Shown here piece after piece: positions 1 to 12,890 of a DNA stretch of 64,000 bases. Within the stretch, counting starts at the first letter, position 1. Each line of letters opens with the position of its first letter. This DNA comes from Phragmites australis. Taxonomy: Eukaryota > Streptophyta > Magnoliopsida > Poales > Poaceae. The notes beneath the pieces were generated by a model. The model saw only the letters and a program-made list of their open reading frames with translations, ran no database searches and had not been told where the DNA came from. The stretch covers positions 5,396,501 through 5,460,500 of the forward strand of contig NC_084922.1 in NCBI RefSeq assembly GCF_958298935.1, given 5' to 3'. Both the position numbers and the translations under genes were made by a program.

Positions 1-2100
1 TCTCTAGGTGGCATTCATGAATTAAGGTACATGGACATGACCACAACGTCCAACCCGAGAGCTTTGACAAAGCAGCCTCGTACATGGCATGGTATATGAG
101 GAGGTTCTTACACCAAGGCTGAGGATCAAGGTTTAGTCCTCATCCTATGTGAGCCAATTTATATATAACTAGGTAATTTGTTCAAACCCAAAAGGTACAA
201 ATTACTCAAATCCTGTATATGAAACCGATTACTTCAACATTAAAAATTTGGTGGGGATTGTTGAGAAAAATAGGAATTTTAAAAGTTTTTGTGGGCCTTT
301 TTCCATGCTAGATCGGCTGGCCCTTTTGCGTTGGTTAAGCCTAGGCCCATGCGGTGATGCTTACAAGAGCTAGGGCTTGATCCAGTTAGGGCTGATGATA
401 GAAAAGGAGAGAACAAAGGAAAGAGGCGGTGGCAGCGCTCGTTTCGGCAACAGTGGCGGCATAACTACATCCACGATCCCTTCGAGGGTTCGGGGTGTGC
501 TGGATGGCGCAATTGCTTCTATATGTAGGTTGCCTCCCTCTTCTATGTGTGGGCAATTGAAAAATCCCTCCATCCTCTTGATTCATACTGGTTTTCTCTT
601 ACGGGTTTGGGAATCATCTCTTGTGCTGGAGCCAAATCTCTTCACAGGCTTTGGTCTGGTGGTTCTGAGCTAGAAGAGATTGGTTGGGGGAGCACATGTG
701 TTCGCTCTGATTGGAGCTGGGTATGCCGAGGCTCACCTGCATTTGCAATGGTCGTACGGTTGAGGCTTTGTATGCATTCTCTAATTGATTGGCTATTTAT
801 GATATCCCCTGGAGTTATCATCGGTGAACTTCTCTAGTCTATTCTTGTTCACCGATAAAAACATATGTTGATTGCTCTAGCAGACTTCTTGTTATTATTC
901 CTGATCTTAGTGTTGTTGTTGGTGTAAAGTTTACTCGACCTTTTTGATTCTTGATTCAGCAGCTGAATTAGCTATTCAGTTTTATTACTGTCTTTGCTAT
1001 ATTTTGTTTCGTCTGGTCAGTTTGTGTATGCTCTGTTGTGGGACAACAACACTGTTTAGAATGATGATATAAATCTAGAGAAATCTTATTCAGTTCTAAA
1101 ATTAGTTGTTATCTTAGAAATCTACCTAGTCTATGATGTTTTCAATAGAACAGTTATGGAGCATGTTCTTTAATGTCCTAGGGCCAACGGTTAGTTTCTT
1201 CCTGAGAGCATTTTTACTCATGTTTCTTACCTGCTACCCAATACTCGTTATACGCACTATGATGAGTACTGTTCCTTTGGTTTGTTGGTTGCTTATTCAA
1301 AGGCTATGTGTAAAAGATTCTTTCTATTATGCTATTGTATTTTTACATGTGAAATGATATTGATGCTCATTTTATCATATTATATACAACACTAATATGG
1401 TATGGAAACCTTGTAGCTGAGTTATCCCTATGTTCCTCAAGGTGCGGATTTATCATGGCTATGTGGGATTTTTTTTTTTGGTTCTCGTCTTAAACAATAT
1501 GAAATTAGGTGATTTTTTTTTCTAGTGTTAGATAACGTATCTATCGATAGCAAGACATATGTGATGATTTTGTCAATCTTCAAGCTCCGCATCTTCGGTC
1601 TTCAGTAGACGATATGTGAGTACATGTGTAGTGACGTTAGTGTGTGTATACGTCTACGCATTATATTGTTTTAAAAAACAACATATAGCTACTAGAATTA
1701 ACTATACGTTGCAGATGACCACCATTCCAGTTTTTATGGAGCAAGTAGCCTAAGCTCATGTAGTACTGATCAGCGATCACCATTTGATCCTGTCATTTCC
1801 ATTCCTTTTCATTAACGTTGGCAAAAAAAACTTTACTCACTACGACGACATCCGCGTCACCGGCAACATGTTAGCGTTTCTGGCTGAAAAGGAATTGTGA
1901 ACGATTGCGCGTTGCATCCACAGGCCATAGCAGATCTCAAGCCAGCCGAGTGGAGTAGTAAAATAGACAGCCATGTGAGCTCAAGATGGACAACCTAGCG
2001 TAGGCCTAAATGTCGGCAACCCCAACTCGTGCCCCTCTCCTCGGGTTACACGCACAGAACATGTCGTCTGCCACATAAAATTCCTCGTAAATACCAGTAA
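1..2100. other. No gene recognised; weak GC-rich island
   Basis: I see no recognisable gene here. A moderately GC-rich stretch at about 380-760 gives short overlapping open frames on both strands, none with a familiar domain, followed by AT-rich sequence with T-runs near 1460-1530. It could be a transcribed non-coding region or a decayed repeat; nothing in the sequence decides this. Confidence 0.4.
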
Positions 2101-2109
2101 TTTCAGGAC

Positions 2110-3300
2110 GTCGGCAGCAGGTTCTTACTTAAGTATACCTAACAAACTCTCTAAAATTCACCTTCTATATTCTCATACAGAATGCTATATCTAAAATATT
2201 CTCTCTTTAAATTTTCTTGCCCCTATACTCTAACAGGCTGACATTTATATTTGCATCTGAGTTGCAACCAGCCCAAGACAGCCCATCTATAGATTACCCC
2301 ATGTGCTGCAGTACCCGTTCTTCTTCTTCCTTCTCTCCTTGTTACTTTGATCGGTCGCGTAGCATAGTGTTGGCCATGGTGGCAGCACTGTGCAGGTCAA
2401 CCGGTGGTCAACGGCGGAGGAACCTGTCAGGTGGTCAGCAACAGTAGCTTCAACGTGTTAACGCGAACTCAATTGTGGGTTCCTGGGTGGTGGGCTGGCC
2501 GGAGTATGGCCAGTGGTGGGATATAGAGGCGACGGCGCACGGCGTGCGAAGGCCTCCTTGTCGGCATTGAGCCAGACCCTAGGTGGCGCACGCGAAAGAC
2601 CCTAAGGGACACTGTACAGCTCACCTCATTATCCAATTGGAGAGAAGGTCTACAAGGGGCGGCGCTACGGTGAGGGGTGGAGGTGGTCGCCGGACTTGGG
2701 GAAAAAGGGGGTGACAAAGTGCTCAGTCGGACAGGAGATGGCAAAATCGCACGAGGAAAGGCTTGAAGTGGCTTGGCCCTCACAGATCCATGCTTGGCAG
2801 CTTGGAATCGGACGGTGATACATCAGCTCCCATGGCGGCGGCGCTCTGCTCAGTCATTGCGTCTGGCTCGACAGAGGGAAATGGGAGGGAGACACTGAGG
2901 GGGGGGGGGGGAGAGGGGAGGCTAAGAGAAGACAAGTCCGAGTGGCGTTGAGCTGTGGTTGGCCGACGTGGGCGGTGGCCACGCGGCGACTCGGCTCTAT
3001 CCAGGCAACAGGAAGGAGAGGAAGGCACGAGTGGGGGCGTAGGCGAAGAAGGGTAGGCGCGGGAGGTCTAGCATGGGAGGGTGGGCTGGCACGGGAAGAC
3101 GGGCGTGGGTGCGGGATGGAGGATAGGGAGCCGACTCCCTCTCCCCAGAAGTAGAGAGCGGGAGGGGATGGACATAGAGTTGGTAAAAATAGAGAGGTAG
3201 ATACAGGGTTTGTTGGAGAATGATTTTTACCCATAAATCCCTAAATTTGGCTATAGGGAGCCAAATAGATAGGCTCTTGGAGATGCTATTAGAAGTTAGA
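2110..3300. mobile_element. Possible non-autonomous Mutator-like element with GC-rich interior
   Basis: An AT-rich left flank (about 2125-2230, phrases like AACAAACTCTCTAAAATTC) and a right flank (about 3205-3295) that in reverse complement reads GCATCTCCAAGAGCCTATCT and CATTCTCCAACAAACCC are loosely inverted copies. Between them lies a GC-rich, gene-like interior (about 2330-3150) with no conserved reading frame and a 13-base G run at 2899-2911. AT-rich ends around captured GC-rich sequence are seen in grass Pack-MULEs. The terminal match is poor and I found no clean 9-bp target duplication, so this is a suggestion only. Confidence 0.25.
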
Positions 3301-4066
3301 ACTCCATGGAAATTGGCGGGAAAAACACTGATCGAGAGTTGGAAGGATGCTATCAAAAACACAGGGTTCTCTATTTCTCAAAGTGGCGTGTGGGATGAAG
3401 AGAAAAGGCTTTAGCTAGTTGAGATGAGCTCTCTACCTTTTCTTCTTGCTTGTTCTCCTTGTGCAGGTGTTGTTGCATTCTGAAGGCTGCGCCTTTTGTG
3501 GAGCTTGGACGCCTTTCAACAGTGCAAGTTGATGTGCAGTCGTGTGAGCATGGCACATCCTTTGTGCATCTATTTGCAGTCGCACAGACAAAATCAAGGT
3601 CTCCCAGTTCAATTTACTTTCAAGTAAACAGTCTGATTTGGCGCACTGATTTTCTCTATCCAAAAGCATGAATTTCTCAGTGGTTGCCGTTCGACACCGG
3701 TGAAAGTCAGCGCATGTCGATCGTAGTAGCGATTTGCGGCGTTTTTCCAACCGTATGTGCACGAGTCAGAGAGTCACTGATCATGAATGAATGATCGCAC
3801 TTGACATTATCCCCCTGGACCTCTCCTCCGTTTCTGAGGATCTGATGCGCTCATTCTAAACAGGTGTTGCATCATTTTAGCATCTCAAAAGCACAAAGTG
3901 CAACACGATTACACAACATCTACTTCTACAGTTGTACCAATAAAAAAAGGTGAAACTGCTACAGCAGCTGTAGACTTGTGAAACAAGTTTCATATGTTCT
4001 TTCTTTAAGTGACATTATAGAGCAGGAAAGGTCAGTACTCGGTACTGTACCTAGCAAGTGGCTAGT
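3301..4066. other. No gene recognised
   Basis: No domain is recognisable. Short frames occur on both strands at 3430-3760 and look like chance. A near-palindrome CTACAGCAGCTGTAG lies at about 3958-3973. Confidence 0.4.
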
Positions 4067-4189
4067 CTACGTGTAAAGACTAAAGAAACCTCGCAGGATT
4101 TGTATCCACGACACGTCGTCATGCGCTTCTTCATCCGGATCCCCGTCTTCAAACAGGCACAGGCTGTGCCGCACAGCAATAGCAGTGCC
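4067..4189 (-). other. Possible terminal exon (40 codons) downstream of MED22
   Basis: On the minus strand a strong splice-acceptor context (pyrimidine-rich stretch ending CAATTGTAG) is followed directly by an open frame of 40 codons that reads GTAIAVRHSLCLFEDGDPDE and continues EAHDDVSWIQILRGFFSLYT before a TAG stop. Its composition is protein-like and acidic in the middle. I do not recognise the protein. It lies 1.9 kb downstream of MED22 on the same strand, so it may be the end of an unrelated gene, a spliced 3'-UTR exon of MED22, or chance. No matching upstream exon was found between here and MED22; the TRIM insertion lies in that interval. Confidence 0.25.
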
Positions 4190-4893
4190 CTACAATTGAC
4201 AAGACAAGGAAGAGGACGTACAAAGTCTTTCCATTGGCGTAGCAGGCTTGCCTTTCCGGTTGCCATCCAACAGCAAAAGGAGTTTGATGAGCAATACATT
4301 ACCACTGTACTGAACAATATGATATTTTTCCCACAAGGAGGTCTAGGGTTAAACGATATGCCCAAACAGATCTCAAACAAGTAAGGGATAAATAGCTTCA
4401 AGGCTACCTGCAATTTACAGCTCAGGGTTAAAGATTGAAGGTTGACCAGCAACGTCCACCAGTGTACATGGGAAGATAACACGCTACAGCTAGAACACCA
4501 ATACCCACCTCAAGCAACTACAAGTGATACAACAGCCTTGATAAATGACTAAAGCTGTTCCAAAATCAATAACTTAAGGTGATTTCTACACATGATACAT
4601 TAAACATCTTATTGCACAACTCCTTCAAAGCTACACCTATCAGCTGAGACAACCCTGAAACCATGATGAACAGAAAAACAAATAAGAGACAACTTCTAGA
4701 AATAATGTCAATATCTAAATATCATACTACAGAGTATAACAAAGGTGCACTGCATTTGTACAGTTCCATTTTCCAATATTTTAGTAGGCAAGTTTTTGTT
4801 ATGAATTCAAGGGACATGTTATTTGTCATATAGTTCATGGAGTTGAGAAAGCAAAAGAAATGTTTATCTTCATCAATCAACTTGATAGCAAGG
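4190..4893. other. No gene recognised
   Basis: AT-rich sequence. An open frame of about 140 codons on the minus strand (4482-4051) has no familiar motif and runs across the candidate acceptor described at 4189. I do not call it a gene. Confidence 0.4.
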
Positions 4894-5261
4894 TGTTATG
4901 TGTGTGGCCACTGTTCCCACGTGCAGGATTACTGTTCACGAGTCTGAACAGTACCGTGGCAACATCATGCCTTCAGATTATGACTTATCTATTCGGTTTG
5001 TTAGTTTAAATCAGATTCAGTTAGAGATAAGCTTAGAGATCGATTAGTTTAAATCAGATAATAGTTAGAGATAAGTTAGAATTGGATTTGAACGTGGTCT
5101 TTGTAGACCTATATAATGTGCCCGACTGCTACCCTTTGTAATCAAGCAAAGAAGAATCAATCTAGTCCCCCAATATTCTGTCTCTTCAATCTATGGTCTA
5201 ATATCTCCCCCTAGCCACCGACGCCGTCTGACTATCCTTCCGGCGGATGTTTACCCTAACA
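4894..5261 (+). repeat. Left LTR of TRIM
   Basis: Begins TGTTATG and ends AACA. It contains a TATA-like stretch (CTATATAATG, about 5109) and sequence shared with the right LTR, e.g. GTAATCAAGCAAAGAAGAAT. Confidence 0.92.
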
Positions 5262-5388
5262 TTTGGTATTAAAGATACCTAGTTCCAAATCCAACGATGG
5301 TTCTATTGCTCAAGCTGTGGAAGGATCTACTCTGCCATGGCTATCACCTAAGCACGGGGACGAGCTGTCTTGCAAGAATGGGTGAAGT

Positions 5389-5767
5389 TGTTATGTGCGA
5401 GGTTATTGTTCACACAAGCAGAATTTCTGTTCACACGTAAGGATTGTTGTTCATGCATGTGAACAGTACCCACATCAACATCATGACTTCAAATTAGAGT
5501 ATATCTATTCGGTTTGTTAGTTTGAATCAGATTTAATTAGAGATAAGATTAGAGATCGGCTAGTTTAAATCAGATAAGATCAGAGACAGATTTGAACGAG
5601 GTCTTTGTAAGCCTATATAAGGCACACGACAGCCACCCTTTGTAATCAAGCAAAGAAGAATTAATCTAAGTCTTCTATAATATTTTATCTCCTCAATCTA
5701 TGATCTAATCCCTTCCTTAGCAGTCGACACCGTCTCGCCATCCTTCTAGTGGATGTTTACCCTAACA
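5389..5767 (+). repeat. Right LTR of TRIM
   Basis: Same ends as the left LTR and alignable along its length with scattered substitutions and small indels. It carries CTATATAAGGC (about 5613) in place of the left copy's TATA-like stretch. Visible divergence means the insertion is not recent. Confidence 0.92.
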
Positions 5768-6134
5768 CAAGGATTCCAGCATATATGCTTCCCATGTAAA
5801 AGCAATGGTAGAATATCATTCATGTACTTTCTATTAGGTAAGATCTTTGACTGTAAATTGGAATCAATGAATCATGAGATCATATATAACTTTAATTTAT
5901 CAATTATATCCATATATTACTTTGAACGCAAGGTATAGCTAGTGCTCTTGTTAAACCATTCTACCAAGCATCAATCCTGCCAAGTAATGCCATAGCTAAT
6001 GCAACTGTAAAACAGTCACTCTAAAAAATCATCTCTTGAGCAGATGCAGATCTCCAATTCTAACTCCAAATATGCACCTCTAGTAACTGAAAGACACAAT
6101 TTTATCTTGGTCAGATGGTCAGGTAACATTCACC
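5768..6134. other. Downstream/3'-UTR region of MED22
   Basis: AT-rich, no coding frame. On the minus strand the MED22 stop is followed at once by GGTGAATGTTACC, which could serve as a 5' splice site, so the 3' UTR may be spliced. Transcript ends are not determinable. Confidence 0.35.
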
Positions 6135-7882
6135 TCAATCATAGGCTGGAGACCGCACCACAGATGAGTAGTAGTGTGCCTCCAACTCCTTGAGGCTTGC
6201 CGCTGCCTCCTGCCCAATCCTCTCTAGCATTCTCTCTGTTCCCTCCACCTGCTGACCTAGCACCTCAATCCTCCTATCCACATTCTCATTTAATGAAGCA
6301 AGCCCGGAAAAGATGGCTGTCCTCTTAAGTTCCGACACTAACTTCAAAAGAGAGTCCGCTGAATGTACCTGAACAGAATAAAGACTTAATAACCGAAATT
6401 TAAAGTTCAGAGGTGAAACATGATACTTATTGACAATTTCATCATATTCTAGAATTAATTTCCATTAAAAAAATCCACATTAGGTAAAATAACTGATTGC
6501 AGCATGCTGATAGCACATGGAAGGGAAAAAAGGTTATTCACCTGGCTACCGTGACCACCTTGGCTATTGTGACCTAAGTAGGGCTACTACAGTTCGAAGG
6601 TAAGCTTCTCTTCTTGCCATGTCAACTCTAGCCATATCACATCCCCATATATGTTCTCATGGCAGGTCTCAGCTACAATAGTGACACGTCTTTGCACTTC
6701 ATATCACCTTGTAGGATCTGATTCAATTTTACAGACCGATATCTTATCTTGCAGCTTCATTATATCCCTTCTAAGTCTATGGCCTGGTTAAATCTCAAGC
6801 TATAAAGTTAAGATTAGAGCTCGTAATGGCTTCTTATTGTTGATTATGGTATCAACTGATTACAGCATATTGGTAATGCCGAGGGTTAGATACCGGATGT
6901 CTGGGGCACTGGCTCTGGCTCAATCTAACCCCCCTTTTTAGTAATCTACCAAGAAGGGTACTAAGTTGAGCAAGTTAAAGCTCAAAACCTGGAAGGATGA
7001 TGATGTCTTGCTTTGTAGTATGTTGCAAACCTACCCACCTCTTTCTTGTCATATACCCCAGCTATCCACATAAGTAAAACCAATGCGATATTTCGAGCCA
7101 AACGGCATCGACATTATGATCCGTTGCTTTCAAGCCTGTTTGGCAGAGCTCTCAGAGCAGCTCCCCGAATGAAATCAAGAGGAGCTTTGCCAAACAGCAG
7201 TTTCGATTTTTAGCTTTCCGAATGGAATCTGTAGAAATGATTCCTTGAAATGAACTAGATGTTAGAAGATGAAAAGTAGCTTCTCCTGATTCACTTCTCA
7301 TACAGAATCATTTCCTTCCTAGAGTTTACTAGAGAATCACTTTGTCACAATCATTTCTAGAGAATTTGAATAAGTGAGAGCTCTAGCAAACAGGTCGTTA
7401 TATGCCTCAAACAATGTATCTACTCCATTCCTCTCTTGTCCCAAATTCGGGGTACACACAAGTAAACAATTGCAAATTTGCATTATTTCACTAAAACAGC
7501 TTAGAAATCATGATGTTTGATTTAAGCACATCCCGTAGAAACAGATCCGTAAACTGCTGGTGGTGAGCGAACCGGTTCATACCATGCGGGCGGCGCGCAT
7601 CTCCATCTGGAAGGCCTCCTGCGAGTTGCGCACGGGCGGGTCGTTGACCTGATGATGAAATCACGAGCTGGGGTTAACTCGGAGGGTCTCGGGGGTGCCG
7701 GGTTAGGGAAAGTGAGCGGGGGGACGTACGCGGGCGATGTTGACGAGGGAGGAGAAGTTGTCGACGAGGCTGGAGACGTCGGCGTCGGCCTTCTGCAGCA
7801 GCGACTTCTGCTTCTGCGCCGCGGCCGCCGCCGCCGCGGCTGTGGGGCCCGGGGCCGCGCCGGCGCCGCCTGCCTTGCTCAT
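6135..7882 (-). CDS. MED22: Mediator complex subunit 22 (MED22/Surf5 family), three coding exons
   Basis: MED22 is a small helical subunit of the Mediator head module, where in other eukaryotes it pairs with MED11; it acts in the nucleus to relay regulator signals to RNA polymerase II. Coding exons on the minus strand are 7882-7730 (51 codons), 7648-7583 (22 codons) and 6368-6135 (77 codons plus TGA), giving 150 aa, about the usual plant length. Both introns have GT-AG ends and are phase 0: intron 1 is 81 bp, intron 2 about 1.2 kb. Exon 1 starts [18 protein letters not shown], an Ala/Gly-rich leader, then [20 protein letters not shown]. Exon 2 reads [13 protein letters not shown], a signature of plant MED22. 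Exon 3 carries [20 protein letters not shown] and ends [13 protein letters not shown]. The start is chosen because the Ala/Gly leader and ATG match the family and the upstream sequence leaves the frame. No break is seen, so it is probably functional. Intron 2 hosts a MITE-like repeat. Confidence 0.95.
7135..7394. mobile_element. MITE-like inverted repeat in MED22 intron 2
   Basis: The ends are inverted copies: CCTGTTTGGCAGAGCTCT on the left and, in reverse complement, CCTGTTTGCTAGAGCTCT on the right (16 of 18 identical). The interior is about 225 bp, AT-rich and non-coding. The CCTGTTTGG-type end is common in grass hAT-like and Tourist-like MITEs. I found no convincing target duplication, so the superfamily is open. 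Confidence 0.6.
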
Positions 7883-8330
7883 CGCGGGAGTTGGGGCGGC
7901 GGCTGCTGCTCCGGCTTGTGGGCTGCACGGGAGAGCGTGGGAGGAGGAGGAGACCGCCCTATTTCCGGTCCACTTGGAAGCCCAACGGCATCGGGCGTGT
8001 GGATGCCGGTTGCGCGTGGGCCGGGGAGAAAGTGGCCTTCCACGACGTCAAAAGCTTTCGGTTTTTACGGGCCTGCGGACGCGGCTCAAGTGGTGCGTGT
8101 TGGTGGGAGACGTCGGGGGAAATGCCGAGCCGCATGCACATGTGGAGGTACGGTTCATTGCAGATTATTAGTCGTCCACTTATTTTATATGATATTTATT
8201 TATCTATTAATTTTTCTATTTCTATTAATATTAATAATTCTTTTTACTTAACTCTATAGCACGAATTTTAATACAAATAAAACGATGTGATAGACCATGT
8301 GTGCGCAAATGCTAATGCAAATTTTGCATT
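7883..8330 (-). promoter_or_regulatory. Probable 5'-UTR and promoter region of MED22
   Basis: GC-rich sequence directly upstream of the MED22 ATG (7883 to about 8150) gives way to AT-rich sequence at about 8160-8290. No clear TATA box at a fixed distance can be assigned. The long open frames on the opposite strand here are products of the GC bias. Confidence 0.4.
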
Positions 8331-9360
8331 CAAGACGTCGGCAGCGACAGATTCAGCCTGGCGCAGCCTGCTTTGCTTGGTGTTAGGGGTTGGGTGGAGA
8401 AGGCCTCGTGGCAGAATGGTGCGTAGGATTAGGGCCATTAGGCCAGGCAGAATTCGGCGTAAATTTGGCCAGCTCGGCTGGTTTTTACATGGGTTTTGTC
8501 CCGATGGCCGCGGCCATGGGCCATGCGAAGACGAAGGCAACGGCTAGAGTTAGACGGGCTGGGCCTGCCGAATCGACGTCCGAGAACTCAACGGACGAGG
8601 CTCCTTCAACTCGGTTGTTCGGTGGACCTGACACGAACTCACAGTGAAAACTCTAGCTCCCCATTTTTCCAGCATCTTATGCGCCTTTGTAGTCAGGGAG
8701 AAACTGGACGGAAAAGAAAACATGCTAAGTGCAGATGCTGAAGGGGAAATCATTTCCTTTATTTTCTGCTCATTATTCGCTTCTTCTGCTCTCTTCATTT
8801 CGACACCACCTTTCTTTCTTTTCCAGTGTTGTTGTTCGGTTGGTGCCGGATCCCTCACGTCACCGTTCATTGCTCCTCTGCCTTGCAAGTAACTCAAGCT
8901 GGATGGGTTGATGGATGGCTATAGCTAGCTCCGACAGTAACTTTAGAGTTCAGATGCCTGCCTACATTTCATGACTAACAAACTTACGCAAGTAGTGCTC
9001 AATCAACAGCATGGCATAGCAATTTAGCATAGCTTAGTAGCATGCATGGTGCCGCCTGGCTCTCGGTACAGTAAAAAATACTAGCTCAATAATGAGATAC
9101 CGCTGTGGCATAAGGAGCTAAGCTATTGTTTGGACCCCTCTAATCAAGCCCCACATGACCTACTGCACTTAGCATGTGCTACACTTGTAAGGATTTTGGA
9201 CTCTGTCAAATTTAGAACCCTGTGGCTAGTGTCTAGAATTGTTTAAAATTTATGTGGATGAGCTGTGTCTACTCTTGGATCAGACTGGAATGCACTCCAT
9301 CAACTGCAAAATTCTGAATGTTCTGATTAGGTTGAGGGCACTGTCAAAGTGCTTGTGTAA
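8331..9360. other. No gene recognised
   Basis: Moderately GC-rich to about 8640, then mixed. Several overlapping short frames lie on both strands, none with a recognised domain. Confidence 0.4.
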
Positions 9361-9754
9361 GGGCCTGTTCGGAACATAGAAATGAAAAACATAGGAATGG
9401 AAGAAAACACAGGAAAGAGGCAGGAACGTGATGGTAAAATAGAGGATTGGAAAAACGTAGGAAATAAATAGTAACAGGCGTTTTGAACGCAGGAATCTGT
9501 AACACAGTAATCTAAAAACATGGAATGATTAAACAACATTAATATTCAATTATAGGTTAATAAAGAGAGGATGCAGCTATCTTCAGATTCCTGCAACGAG
9601 TTGATGGCGTAGGCTGCCTCGGGCTCACGCGAAGGAAACAAAACCAAGAGACGAGAGTGGATGTTTATTTTCCTTCCTGCTCTCATGGCACTCCTTTCCT
9701 CCGTTTTGTTCTTTCTGTACTTTTTCTCTAAGAATCCTTCAATCCAAACGGGCC
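9361..9754. mobile_element. Tourist-like (PIF/Harbinger) MITE
   Basis: Terminal inverted repeats GGGCCTGTTCGG (left) and GGCCCGTTTGG (reverse complement of the right end) flank 394 bp with no coding capacity. A TAA trinucleotide borders both sides (9358-9360 and 9755-9757), the target duplication typical of PIF/Harbinger elements. A 16-base G run (9764-9779) lies just outside the right end. Confidence 0.75.
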
Positions 9755-12121
9755 TAACTGAATGGGGGGGGGGGGGGGGATTCACACTCCAAATGCATCA
9801 TTCACAGCATCCTAAATGTGAACTGTGAAATACACATGTGCTGAAGCGAACAGAAAAGAGAAAGTGCTCACTCGTCCATCCAATCAGAGCTCAGAGGTTG
9901 AACAAGCCTTGTGGCAAAGAGGAGCTGTGGCTGTCCCAGAAAACTGGCCAAGTGAAAGGCTGAAAGGCAAAGTACAGATACCAATAAAGTAGGCAAGCTT
10001 TCATCAGACCAAATGATCAGCAGTCCACTAAAGTGCACTTTTTATCCCTTCCTCTCTCCTCACCCCGATGCCAATGTGTCAGCTTAAGCATGGCATCTTC
10101 CTTTCTAATCATAGAACTCACTCCTAGGGCTACTAAAACCTTGCCTCTACCTGTTGATCTGTGACTGGTTGGTGTCACAGGGGGACCCACCCCAGGAAAC
10201 TGAGTTTTACTTCCACATGATGCCCTAAGGTTGTCAATGATTCCAAAGGAGACATTGACTCCATTGCTTACCCTTCTAGACTAGAACCCCCTAAAAGAGG
10301 GATATTGATGAACTCCTGAACAAGAAGCAAAGTTGTTTGGCTTTTTAATCAAATCTGTGATAGTGCAACTAAAGAGTTATTGGGTCTTGAGACATAAGCA
10401 AGCGTATGATTGCTACAGTTTCAGTTTGATTAAAAAAAGGATAACGCTTCAGTTTGTACTATCCCGGCCGTTTCATTATATGTATTTTAGAAATTCTGAT
10501 TGTTTTAATTTAACTACTTGATGCCGAAATAGCCACTAACCAGTGTCAACTATTCATGTCATGCAGGTTAGTTGTTGATTTTCTGGTGTCATTACATTGT
10601 CGAACTTTACAGCAAGCGTATCACTTTGAAGGTAAAACAATATGGCGCATAGGTGAAATAATGTCTCTCCTCATGCATGCTTCTCCATGACGGTTTTTGA
10701 ATATCCTTTACAAAGGAAAAAATAGTCTTCAATATTCATGACTATAGATGAGCAATCAATCTGGACATCCATGTTTAGTTTGATGTATACTATCGTGTCC
10801 TGGTTCCACTAGAGGATGCATGCGAAGTGCCAACTCATATGCCTGCCCAGAATCAGTATATTCTCAAAGACCACATATGTATACTTATAGCATATTTAAG
10901 TTCTCCAAAAAACACACAAGCTGACATATTTCGGCGCATAATCAAGTCGAGGAACTTGACAAACAAATAAGAAGCAGCATGGGGCCCGCTATCTAATCAT
11001 GTTCCATTTAGGATAAGATTTCTTGACATAAAAATACATCAAGGACTCAAGTGAGATCATAGCAAAAGTTTTTTCAAATCTCCCCTTTTGAGATCTTGTT
11101 TGTAGCTGGGACATCTTGGTGATGGTGACTCACATGGGTTTCAGGGCAAAGGTTATAGCTAGCCTTAGTTCTTTAGCCTTTACTCCTAGGGGGCAAGAAA
11201 CAAAAATTTCTAGATGCCATGTGTTAATGGTATCAACTTAGCTATAGTTTGTTGGGAAATATATGATGGTTCATCAGTTCATTGCTTCTAGTGGTTGGGT
11301 GTCTTACTTAACAAGTATGGTTTAAGAAAACCTTTGTGGACGAATATTTGTTCGGTAGTCATTCAGTTTGTTATGTCACCTTCTTTCAAAAGCGGGCACT
11401 TTTCAAAATAGATCAATTGTTTAATATGTAGTGATCAATTATCAAGTCTAGAAATATGCTTTGCACTGCTATAGGATATTTTTTCATCATCAAAATAATA
11501 GTAGTTGTAAACCAAAAGGCATAAATGCATAATCTGGCTCCCCTAGTCTATGTTTCAACCTTAATTTGCAACTAGATGAAGGTTATTTGTTTATTTTTGT
11601 TTGTTCCATTTTGGAAATAAAATATTAGTAACTATAGCTAGGTTGGGTTCTAATTAACATCGTAATATTTCCAAATTTTACACTAATGTAACGTTAGTGA
11701 TCTAGCCAACGTGTCCAAGCATCAGAGGGTGAAAATATTTGATGGTTAATTTGGGTGTCGTGAATCCTTAATTTGTATACACCAGCTAATTAATTTGATG
11801 GAATTAATTAGAATAAAGAGGGGATGCATTACCTTAACTTTTTTCCTGCCATTTAGTAACAAAAAAAGAAGCCAAGGAAAACTAGACGATAATGCATAGT
11901 CCAAAAAGAACCGTGCTCTTTTAGTGACTTGATTCACAATCACAAAGGAATGTTTAGTACCAAACTGCATTTTATATATGAGAAGTGGCAAGCATGATAC
12001 TAGTGATCCTTAAAACTAGAATATAAAGTAGTACGATATTGTTTATCTCTACATGTAAGAAAGTACAAACAGAGCTTCTTTTCATCACATGCATCACAAG
12101 TTCTATCAACGTAGAGAGTGT
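9755..12121. other. No gene recognised
   Basis: AT-rich intergenic sequence. Short frames (e.g. 10333-10521 and 11746-11991) lack domains. I see no terminal repeats. Confidence 0.4.
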
Positions 12122-12876
<755 letters not shown>

Positions 12877-12890
12877 ATATGGCGCCGTCC

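Larger units (their letters stand above)
4894..5767 (+). mobile_element. TRIM-type miniature LTR retrotransposon, complete
   Basis: Two direct repeats of 368 and 379 bp (4894-5261 and 5389-5767), both starting TGTTATGTG and ending CCCTAACA, flank only 127 bp. The base after the left LTR begins TTTGGTATTAAAGATACC, a primer-binding site close to the initiator-Met tRNA type (TGGTATCAGAG). The last internal bases before the right LTR are purine-rich (CAAGAATGGGTGAAGT). The element is bounded by a perfect 5-bp target duplication CAAGG (4889-4893 and 5768-5772). There is no gag or pol, so mobility would need proteins from another element. Total 874 bp, within the range of plant TRIMs. Confidence 0.93.

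Noticed and set aside
4051..4482. 143-codon minus-strand frame and 108-codon plus-strand frame
   Set aside because: No recognised motif; mutually overlapping; a better explanation for part of it is the terminal-exon candidate at 4067-4189.
7652..8259. Plus-strand frames of 122-199 codons over MED22 exon 1
   Set aside because: GC-rich shadows opposite the MED22 first exon and its upstream region; the minus strand has the recognisable protein.
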